Source of the DNA: an uncultured Actinomycetes bacterium
GTDB lineage: Bacteria > Actinomycetota > Actinomycetes > Nanopelagicales > Nanopelagicaceae
Reading direction: 5' to 3'
DNA: 12,249 nt
Assembly: GCA_903845465.1 (NCBI GenBank)
Contig: CAIMXQ010000142.1
Span: forward strand, 1 to 12,249
This document shows positions 6,702 through 12,249 of the stretch, one piece after another. The translations under genes and the position numbers were made by a program. Numbering within the stretch: the stretch's first letter is position 1; every line of letters begins with the position of its first letter. Below the pieces are notes generated by a model. That model did not search any database and was not told the origin of the DNA. It saw only the letters and a list, made by a program, of their open reading frames with translations.

Positions 6702-7793
6702 CTACTTACCTGCCTTTGCGAGTTCGTCATCGATACGAGCCATGATGCGCTCTTGAATCTCTGCGATACCGATCTCAGAGACAATCTCGTTGAAGAAGCC
6801 ACGCACCACAAGGCGACGAGCATCATCCATATTGATTCCACGAGACATCAAATAGAAGAGCTGTTCGTCATCAAAGCGACCAGTTGTTGAGGCATGTCCT
6901 GCGCCAACAATTTCGCCAGTTTCGATTTCAAGGTTAGGTACTGAATCTGCACGTGCTCCATCAGAGAGCAAGAGATTGCGGTTGAGCTCGTACGTATCTG
7001 TACCTTCTGCCGCTGCGCGAATAAATACATCGCCGATCCAGACTGTGTGGGCCTTATCCCCCGCAAGTGCTCCCTTGTAATTAACGCGTGATTTTGCATT
7101 AGGAACTTTGTGATCGACAAACATGCGGTGCTCGAAGAATTGACCTGCTGTTGCGAAATAGACGCCCGAGAGATCACATGATGCACCTGGTGAAATGAAA
7201 TCAACTGTGGGCAGTAAGCGAACGAGATCTCCGCCAACTGTGACAACGATTGATTTGAATGTTGCATCACGGTCGACGATTGCATGGTGACGAGCAGCAT
7301 GAATTGTCTTAGATCCCCATTCCTGCAGTGCGATCAGTGTGAGATGCGCACCTGGTTCGACCACGATCTCGAGATCTTCAGCAAGGTGTGTATCTCCAGT
7401 ATTTTCAAGAACTACAACCGATTTTGAGTGGTTTCCGGCCTTTATCAAGACACGTGAAAATTCAGCGGTATCTGTTCCGAATGAAGTTCGGTTGAGGAAG
7501 ATTGGTTCAGAAATTTCAGCGTTGGCTGCAATTGTGAGAACTGCTCCCTTTGTTGTGAATTCACGGATGCGATTGACGATTGCATCGTCGGTTTGTGTCA
7601 CAGCGATAATCTCTTGATGCGCGAAAGTTGCGCCAGTAGGCAGTGCACCTTTTACGGCAAGAGAGTTACGTTCTGCAGGTGTGGCAGTTCCATCGTGCAT
7701 TCCACCGAGTCGCTTGAGCGGTGTAAAACGCCAAGCCTCCTCGCGCCCCGTGGGCGTATGGTTTTCAAGAATATTTGATTGAAGCGTTGTCAT
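6702..7793 (-). CDS. sufD: SufD, subunit of the SufBC2D Fe-S scaffold
   Basis: This 363-residue protein has a helical N-terminus containing REEAWRFTP (17-25), a right-handed beta-helix core rich in short hydrophobic strands, and a C-terminal region with FDDEQLFYLMSRGI (307-320) that binds SufC. His300, in GAGHAS, lines up with E. coli SufD His360, a proposed ligand for the nascent cluster at the SufB-SufD interface. The nearby cysteine of E. coli SufD (CTHGA) is not present. The length is a little shorter than E. coli SufD (about 423), as is common in Actinobacteria. The ATG shares its A with the sufB stop (TAATG at 7791-7795), so the two scaffold subunits are coupled. SufD and SufB are paralogues; order and divergence from SufB make this the D subunit. 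Confidence 0.95.
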   Translation of the reverse strand: MTTLQSNILENHTPTGREEAWRFTPLKRLGGMHDGTATPAERNSLAVKGALPTGATFAHQEIIAVTQTDDAIVNRIREFTTKGAVLTIAANAEISEPIFLNRTSFGTDTAEFSRVLIKAGNHSKSVVVLENTGDTHLAEDLEIVVEPGAHLTLIALQEWGSKTIHAARHHAIVDRDATFKSIVVTVGGDLVRLLPTVDFISPGASCDLSGVYFATAGQFFEHRMFVDHKVPNAKSRVNYKGALAGDKAHTVWIGDVFIRAAAEGTDTYELNRNLLLSDGARADSVPNLEIETGEIVGAGHASTTGRFDDEQLFYLMSRGINMDDARRLVVRGFFNEIVSEIGIAEIQERIMARIDDELAKAGK

Positions 7794-9202
7794 TATCCGA
7801 CTGAACCTTCCATCTGTAATTCGATGAGACGGTTGAGTTCGAGCGCATACTCCATAGGAAGCTCGCGAGCGATTGGTTCGATAAATCCGCGAACTATCAT
7901 TGCCATCGCTTCATCTTCATTTAGTCCACGTGACATAAGGTAGAAGAGCTGATCATCTGAGATCTTTGAAACAGTTGCTTCGTGTCCCATAGATACATCA
8001 TCTTCACGGATGTCCACATATGGATATGTGTCAGAGCGCGAAATTGTGTCGACGAGTAGTGCATCGCATTTCACGGTGCTTGCAGAGTGATGCGCACCTT
8101 CTTGAACCTGGACAAGTCCGCGATATGAGGTACGGCCTCCACCGCGTGCTACTGACTTAGAGATTACAGATGATGATGTGTATGGGGCTGCGTGAACCAT
8201 CTTGGCACCGGAATCTTGATGTTGACCAGGACCTGCGAAGGCAAGTGAAAGTGTTTCACCCTTTGCATGTGGGCCCATCAACATGACTGCTGGGTACTTC
8301 ATAGTCACCTTCGAACCGATATTTCCATCGACCCATTCCATCGTTGCGCCTTCAGCACATGTTGCGCGCTTTGTTACCAAGTTATAGACGTTGTTAGACC
8401 AGTTCTGGATAGTTGTGTATCGAACACGAGCACCCTTCTTGACGATGATTTCTACAACTGCAGAGTGCAATGAATCTGATTTATAGATAGGTGCTGTACA
8501 ACCTTCGACATAGTGAATATATGAATCTTCATCCGCGATGATCAATGTACGTTCGAACTGACCCATATTCTCTGTATTGATACGGAAATATGCCTGCAAA
8601 GGAATATCTACGTGAACACCCTTTGGTACGTAGATGAAAGACCCACCTGACCATACTGAGGTGTTAAGAGCTGCGAACTTGTTATCGCCTACTGGGATAA
8701 CAGTTGCGAAGTACTCTTTAAAGAGTTCTGGGTGCAACTTCAGAGCGCTATCTGTATCAAGGAAGATAACTCCCTGCTTCTCCAGGTCCTCACGGATTGA
8801 GTGATAGACAACTTCTGATTCGTACTGCGCTGCTACACCAGAGACTAGGCGCTGCTTCTCTGCTTCAGGAATTCCAAGGCGGTCATAGGTATTTTTAATA
8901 TCATCTGGCAGGTCATCCCATGTTGTTGCCTGCTTCTCAGTTGAACGCACGAAGTATTTGATGGTGTCGAAGAAGATTCCAGAGAGGTCAGAACCCCATG
9001 ATGGCATTGGCTTCTTATAGAAGAGATCGAGACCTTTGAGGCGAAGATCGAGCATCCATTGTGGTTCGCTCTTCTTCGAGCTGATGTCGCGCACTACTTC
9101 TTCGCTAAGGCCACGCTTTGCATTTGACCCTACATCATTACTGTCAGACCAACCGTATTCGTAATTTCCGAGGCCTTCGAGTTCTGGGTGTGCTGTTGTC
9201 AT
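7793..9202 (-). CDS. sufB: SufB, core scaffold subunit for Fe-S cluster assembly
   Basis: This 469-residue protein is highly conserved over its whole length. Key residues align with E. coli SufB: Cys379 in VKCDALL corresponds to Cys405, which receives sulfur, and Glu408 in GHEAT corresponds to Glu434, a proposed cluster ligand; the 29-residue spacing is the same. Other landmarks are WSGGSFIYVPKGV (184-196), EGCTAPIY (233-240) and the SufC-binding DQLFYLMSRGL (417-427). The gene is intact with no intein, unlike mycobacterial sufB. The ATG overlaps the sufR stop in an ATGA junction, yet a GGAAAGG sequence 7 nt upstream gives sufB its own strong ribosome site. That would let SufB be made in larger amounts than the repressor encoded just before it. 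Confidence 0.97.
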   Translation of the reverse strand: MTTAHPELEGLGNYEYGWSDSNDVGSNAKRGLSEEVVRDISSKKSEPQWMLDLRLKGLDLFYKKPMPSWGSDLSGIFFDTIKYFVRSTEKQATTWDDLPDDIKNTYDRLGIPEAEKQRLVSGVAAQYESEVVYHSIREDLEKQGVIFLDTDSALKLHPELFKEYFATVIPVGDNKFAALNTSVWSGGSFIYVPKGVHVDIPLQAYFRINTENMGQFERTLIIADEDSYIHYVEGCTAPIYKSDSLHSAVVEIIVKKGARVRYTTIQNWSNNVYNLVTKRATCAEGATMEWVDGNIGSKVTMKYPAVMLMGPHAKGETLSLAFAGPGQHQDSGAKMVHAAPYTSSSVISKSVARGGGRTSYRGLVQVQEGAHHSASTVKCDALLVDTISRSDTYPYVDIREDDVSMGHEATVSKISDDQLFYLMSRGLNEDEAMAMIVRGFIEPIARELPMEYALELNRLIELQMEGSVG

Positions 9203-9858
9203 GTGCGCGCCTTTCCAGCGGTTGATTTTTCTCTCTTTGGAATATATGTAGTGCAGACACCATCGCCATGAGCGATAGTGGCTAATCGTTGAACGTGCGT
9301 ACCGAGAATTCGCGAGAGCGCTTCTGTCTCAGCTTCACAGAGTTGAGGAAACTCAGCTGCAACGTGTGCAATCGGGCAGTGATGTTGGCAGAGCTGCTCG
9401 CCAAGAGGACGAGATTCAACACTTGCTGCATACCCTTGGTCGGTGAGAAATGTTGCAAGCGCTTCACTCTTATTTGCACGCTTTGCAATTGCCACACTTG
9501 CTTTTCGCTCGATGTCATCAGCGCGTGACTGTGCGAAGGCTTTAACAAGATGTTCACCGGATTGCGCTGACATAAATTTAAGTGCCGCTACTGCAAGGTC
9601 ATCGTAGGAATGTTCAAATTGCTCGCGCCCAGAATCAGTCATCACAAAAACTTTTGACGGTCGTCCGCGACCACGCAATAGAGCTTGATGCGGTTCGCGC
9701 GCTTCGAGAATTCCATCGCTGATGAGAAGATCGAGGTGGCGGCGAATTCCTGCCGGCGTTAAGCCAAGACGCTCTCCCAGAATGACAGCTGTTGAGGGTC
9801 CGTTTTCGAGGATGGAGCGAGCCACAGCGTCTCGGGTGCTCAGATCATCGAATTTCAC
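9199..9858 (-). CDS. sufR: SufR, Fe-S-sensing transcriptional repressor of the suf operon
   Basis: From the GTG at 9856-9858 this is a 219-residue regulator. A winged helix-turn-helix fills residues 10-70, with recognition helix LTPAGIRRHLDLL (33-45) and basic wing GRGRPS (63-68). The C-terminal half carries Cys157, Cys161, Cys174 and Cys202, a Cx3Cx12Cx27C pattern matching the cluster-ligand spacing I recall for actinobacterial SufR. Such proteins repress suf when a [4Fe-4S] cluster is bound and release it under iron limitation or oxidation. It is the first gene of the operon and overlaps sufB by 4 nt. A longer frame from TTG at 9894 (231 residues) is possible. I prefer GTG because a TTGGCA/CACAAT promoter pair fits a leaderless start there, with the longer frame's TTG forming part of the -35 box. 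Function is well supported; the exact start is less certain. Confidence 0.92.
   Translation of the reverse strand: MKFDDLSTRDAVARSILENGPSTAVILGERLGLTPAGIRRHLDLLISDGILEAREPHQALLRGRGRPSKVFVMTDSGREQFEHSYDDLAVAALKFMSAQSGEHLVKAFAQSRADDIERKASVAIAKRANKSEALATFLTDQGYAASVESRPLGEQLCQHHCPIAHVAAEFPQLCEAETEALSRILGTHVQRLATIAHGDGVCTTYIPKREKSTAGKART
9210..9216 (-). promoter_or_regulatory. Ribosome binding site of sufB
   Basis: GGAAAGG on the minus strand lies 7 nt before the sufB ATG, inside the end of sufR. It marks the ATG at 9200-9202 as the real start and suggests independent loading of ribosomes on sufB. Confidence 0.6.
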
Positions 9859-9870
9859 AACACTATTGTG
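9856..9870. promoter_or_regulatory. Predicted SufR operator: dyad over the sufR -10 and start codon
   Basis: The 15-bp site has perfect 5-bp arms, CACAA (9856-9860) and TTGTG (9866-9870), around CACTA. One further pair (9862/9864) also matches, so 6 of 7 possible pairs hold. One arm covers the proposed GTG start and the other covers most of the -10 hexamer, so a bound repressor would block the promoter. SufR proteins are known to bind inverted repeats in front of their own operon. That this is the site is inferred from position and symmetry; published SufR consensus sites were not compared by computation. Confidence 0.5.
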
Positions 9871-9894
9871 TCGTAATTCCCCATGCCATGCCAA
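9865..9894 (-). promoter_or_regulatory. Predicted promoter of the sufR-sufB operon (-35 and -10)
   Basis: On the minus strand TTGGCA (plus 9889-9894, one mismatch to TTGACA) is followed by an 18-nt spacer and CACAAT (plus 9865-9870, resembling TACAAT). Six nt later comes the GTG at 9858. Spacing and sequence fit a sigma-70-type promoter starting a leaderless mRNA. It is the only place in the window where both boxes are recognisable. Confidence 0.55.
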
Positions 9895-9927
9895 TCAGGG
9901 ATGAGACGAGAGTCGCGCCTAAGGTCA

Positions 9928-9933
9928 TAGGCT
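9928..9933 (+). promoter_or_regulatory. Predicted leaderless -10 element for ctaA-tkt
   Basis: TAGGCT fits TAnnnT and ends 7 nt before the GTG at 9941, so transcription should begin at the start codon. No clear -35 box is visible 16-19 nt upstream. A GGAG 1 nt before the GTG is too close to act as a ribosome site. Confidence 0.5.
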
Positions 9934-9940
9934 ACGGAGC

Positions 9941-10819
9941 GTGAGTAAAGGTGAATCGCTAGCACGACGCACATTAGCTCCCTTTGCCAGCCTTCTCCTC
10001 TTTCTCCAGGCCGCTCTTCTCGTCACAGGCGGCGCAGTTCGCCTCACGGGATCGGGCCTCGGTTGTCCAACATGGCCGCAGTGCACTCCTGGTTCTTACA
10101 CCCCGGTGCCCCATCAAGTTCAGGGGCAGTTACATGCATGGATTGAATTTGGGAATCGCTTACTTACCTTTGCGCTCTTCTTTGCCGCTATCGCGACCAT
10201 CATCTCTGTCTACCGATCCCACCGTCGCGATCTTAGATTCCTTACCGTAACTCAACTCGTTGGAATTCTTGCGCAAGGTGTCTTAGGCGGCATTACTGTA
10301 CTTACCAAACTTAATCCTCTTGCAGTGGCCTCACACTTTATCCTTTCGATATTTCTCATCGCTGCCGCAACTTCCTTGTACTCACGTCGAAAACAACCGT
10401 ATGTTCGAACTTCATCGTCGCATGTTGGGATTTCACGGTACTCAACTTTGCATATGTGTCTCTCATTTTTAGTCATTGCGGTGGGAACACTTGTTACGGG
10501 TAGTGGCCCTCACGCTGGAGATTTACAAGCACCTCGATTGCATCTCGATATTCGCCATATTGCATATTTTCATGGCGCACTAGTTGTCTTACTTTTGCTT
10601 TTGACTATTTTTTTCTTCCTTCACCATGACCATAGATATGAAACAAAGCGATGGCTGGCCATCTTCTTTATCCTTGCAATGGCGCAAGGAGCAATCGGTT
10701 ATATCCAATATATAAAGGGTGTACCCGAGCTGCTCGTTGGAACACATCTTCTTGGTTCTTCACTTGTTTGGATCGCAGCGTGGCGGGTCCGACTTTCTGT
10801 AGTACGTAAACCTGCTTAA
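9941..10819 (+). CDS. ctaA: Heme A synthase CtaA (Cox15 family)
   Basis: This 292-residue membrane protein oxidises heme O to heme A for cytochrome oxidase. Eight helices are visible near residues 15-35, 73-91, 101-121, 126-146, 169-189, 206-227, 237-257 and 263-282. Conserved heme-site histidines are His65 and His132 in the first half and His211 and His269 in the second, with Glu69 in HAWIEFGNRL next to His65. The first loop has the cysteine pair Cys42/Cys48 in GCPTWPQC, typical of Bacillus- and actinobacteria-type CtaA. TGSGPH at 186-191 echoes TGSGLG at 36-41, the internal repeat of the family. The start is GTG at 9941, supported by a -10 hexamer 7 nt upstream. It is divergent from sufR and followed 9 nt later by tkt. 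The heme O synthase gene, usually near by, is not in the window. Confidence 0.95.
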   Translation: MSKGESLARRTLAPFASLLLFLQAALLVTGGAVRLTGSGLGCPTWPQCTPGSYTPVPHQVQGQLHAWIEFGNRLLTFALFFAAIATIISVYRSHRRDLRFLTVTQLVGILAQGVLGGITVLTKLNPLAVASHFILSIFLIAAATSLYSRRKQPYVRTSSSHVGISRYSTLHMCLSFLVIAVGTLVTGSGPHAGDLQAPRLHLDIRHIAYFHGALVVLLLLLTIFFFLHHDHRYETKRWLAIFFILAMAQGAIGYIQYIKGVPELLVGTHLLGSSLVWIAAWRVRLSVVRKPA

Positions 10820-10823
10820 GGAG
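10818..10823 (+). promoter_or_regulatory. Ribosome binding site of tkt
   Basis: AAGGAG overlaps the ctaA stop codon and lies 5 nt before the ATG at 10829. It selects that ATG over a second in-frame ATG three codons later, and shows the genome does use Shine-Dalgarno sites inside operons. Confidence 0.75.
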
Positions 10824-10828
10824 TAGAT

Positions 10829-12249
10829 ATGACAAAGATGGCTGGCTGGACTGAACTCGACGATCGCGCTGTGAAATATGCACGCGCCCTAGCAATGGAT
10901 GCGGTTCAAAAGGTGGGTAATGGCCACCCAGGTACAGCGATGGCTCTTGCGCCCGTTGCATACAATCTTTTTCAGCGCCACTTAGTTCATGATCCATCTG
11001 ACCCACAGTGGCTTGGTCGAGATCGCTTCATCCTTTCATGCGGTCACTCATCTCTGACTTTGTATACCCAACTCTTCTACAGTGGTTATGGCCTCGAGAT
11101 GGAAGATATGCAGGCATTCCGAACATGGAATTCATTAACACCGGGCCACCCTGAATTCGGACACACTGCCGGCGTAGAAATGACCACAGGTCCTCTGGGC
11201 GCCGGAGTCGCGACATCGGTCGGCTTTGCAATGGCTGCACGTTACGAACGTGGATTACTTGATCCAGATGCACCAGCCGGAACCTCAATATTCGATCACT
11301 CTATTTGGGTTATCTGTTCAGATGGAGATCTTCAAGAAGGTGTTTCAGGTGAGGCTTCATCACTCGCGGGTACACAGCAACTTGGTAACCTCAATATTAT
11401 TTATGACGATAACCGAATCTCCATCGAAGGAGATACACATGTCTCATTTACTGAAGATGTAGCAGCTCGCTATCGCGCATATGGATGGCATGTTCAAGAA
11501 GTTGCAGCTCTCGCAGATGGCAATATTGATCTTGCGGCAGTAGATGCTGCAATGATCGCTGCGAAAGCTGAGACCACTAAGCCTTCCTTAATCCGCATGC
11601 ACTCTGTGATTGCGTGGCCAGCACCAAAGCTTCGCGGAACCGGAAAGTCGCATGGTTCAGCACTTGGTGATGAAGAAGTTGCAGCGACCAAGGTAGAGCT
11701 TGGACTTAACCCTGATGAAAAGTTTGCAATGCCTGCCGATGTCTTTGAACATGTTCGCGCAGTAAAGGCGCGCGGCGTGCAGATGCATAAAGAGTGGGAC
11801 GGAAAGTTTGCCCAATGGCAGAGCGCCCATCCTGATCGCGCGGCCCTGCTCAAGCGATTAGTCGCTCGCGAACTTCCAACAGATTGGGAATCAACCATTC
11901 CTGTATTTGAAGCCGGTAAGGAAGTAGCAACGCGCACTTCCTCCGGTCATGTGATCAATGCCATTGCAAAGGTGCTTCCTGAATTTTGGGGAGGGTCAGC
12001 AGATCTCGCGGATTCAAATATGACCACTATCGAAGGTGGCAATTCATTCTTGCCAGCTACGAGTGAGATGAAGAACGCAGATCCATATGGACGCATTATC
12101 CACTTTGGAATTCGCGAGCATGCAATGGGATCGATCATCAATGGAATCTCACTTCACGGGTTGACTCGCGCTTTTGGTGGAACTTTTGCCGTCTTCAGCG
12201 ATTACATGCGCCCATCTGTGCGCCTTGCGGCAATCATGGATATTCCTTC
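10829..12249 (+). CDS. tkt: Transketolase, N-terminal two thirds (cut by window end)
   Basis: The frame stays open from the ATG at 10829 to the window edge: 473 full codons of an expected 660-700. Transketolase moves two-carbon units between sugar phosphates in the pentose phosphate pathway, using thiamine diphosphate and a divalent metal. Visible are GHPG (32-35) with the substrate/cofactor His33, GHTAGVEMTTGPLGAG (111-126), the metal/ThDP motif SDGDLQEG (164-171) with the downstream Asn195, and GIREHAM (428-434), whose Glu430 should activate the cofactor. The motif has Ser where many enzymes have the first Gly of GDG; I recall SDGD in other actinobacterial transketolases. The pyrimidine-binding domain is cut and the C-terminal domain is absent. 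It follows ctaA by 9 nt with a strong ribosome site. Transketolase near ctaA and suf is classic actinobacterial gene order. Confidence 0.95.
   Translation, partial: MTKMAGWTELDDRAVKYARALAMDAVQKVGNGHPGTAMALAPVAYNLFQRHLVHDPSDPQWLGRDRFILSCGHSSLTLYTQLFYSGYGLEMEDMQAFRTWNSLTPGHPEFGHTAGVEMTTGPLGAGVATSVGFAMAARYERGLLDPDAPAGTSIFDHSIWVICSDGDLQEGVSGEASSLAGTQQLGNLNIIYDDNRISIEGDTHVSFTEDVAARYRAYGWHVQEVAALADGNIDLAAVDAAMIAAKAETTKPSLIRMHSVIAWPAPKLRGTGKSHGSALGDEEVAATKVELGLNPDEKFAMPADVFEHVRAVKARGVQMHKEWDGKFAQWQSAHPDRAALLKRLVARELPTDWESTIPVFEAGKEVATRTSSGHVINAIAKVLPEFWGGSADLADSNMTTIEGGNSFLPATSEMKNADPYGRIIHFGIREHAMGSIINGISLHGLTRAFGGTFAVFSDYMRPSVRLAAIMDIP

Noticed and set aside
8267..8473. Open frame on the plus strand inside sufB rich in Cys and His
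   Set aside because: It lies wholly antisense to conserved SufB codons, has no ribosome site, and its composition is what the opposite strand of sufB yields.
7793..9202. Possible intein in sufB, as in mycobacteria
   Set aside because: The 469-residue reading is continuous across all conserved blocks with no insertion.
9880..9890. Short tandem CCATG CCATG repeat upstream of sufR
   Set aside because: Two 5-bp copies are expected by chance and no function is suggested.
9859..9894. TTG at 9894 as the sufR start, adding 12 residues
   Set aside because: There is no Shine-Dalgarno, the added residues look unlike a family feature, and the TTG is part of a good -35 box. It is kept only as an alternative.
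10668..12141. Minus-strand open frames opposite ctaA and tkt
   Set aside because: The plus strand carries continuous ctaA and transketolase reading with intact motifs; the opposite frames have no support.

Overview
The window looks like a core chromosomal segment of a small-genome, moderate-GC actinobacterium. A freshwater acI / Nanopelagicales-type organism is my best guess. Four things point to Actinobacteria: a MabA-like FabG ending in LGMGH followed directly by an InhA/FabI-type reductase; a DUF3099 protein, a family I know only from Actinobacteria; a sufR-B-D-Rieske-C-S-U-T cluster; and ctaA and transketolase next to that cluster, as in mycobacteria and streptomycetes. Base composition looks near 50% GC by eye, low for the phylum. 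Gene packing is extreme: there is no non-coding gap over about 85 bp, several junctions are 1-4 nt overlaps, and two convergent genes overlap by 60 nt. No tRNA, rRNA, CRISPR, insertion sequence or phage gene was seen.

Layout. (1) 1-767, minus strand: fabG and the first 17 codons of fabI, the two reductases of fatty-acid elongation. (2) 795-1782, plus strand: a two-helix DUF3099 membrane protein and a SURF1-family cytochrome oxidase assembly factor. (3) 9858 down to 1723, minus strand: one long apparent operon, sufR, sufB, sufD, Rieske ferredoxin, sufC, sufS, sufU, sufT and then an ABC exporter. (4) 9941-12249, plus strand: ctaA (heme A synthase) and tkt (transketolase, cut by the window end).

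How they work together. SufS takes sulfur from cysteine, SufU passes it on, SufBCD assembles Fe-S clusters, SufT probably helps deliver them, and SufR probably senses cluster supply and represses the operon. CtaA and the SURF1 protein both serve heme-copper cytochrome oxidase. No cyoE/ctaB (heme O synthase) lies in the window.

Regulation. The first gene of each transcription unit (fabG, DUF3099, sufR, ctaA) lacks a Shine-Dalgarno sequence. Each has a TAnnnT-like -10 hexamer 6-7 nt before the start codon, the layout of leaderless transcripts. For sufR a -35/-10 pair and a dyad over the start codon suggest an autoregulated promoter and favour a GTG start at 9858. The window is mostly conserved housekeeping; I found no clear new system. 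The items most worth checking are the sufR promoter/operator, the back-to-back leaderless promoters, the exporter at the end of the SUF operon, and the 60-nt convergent overlap.
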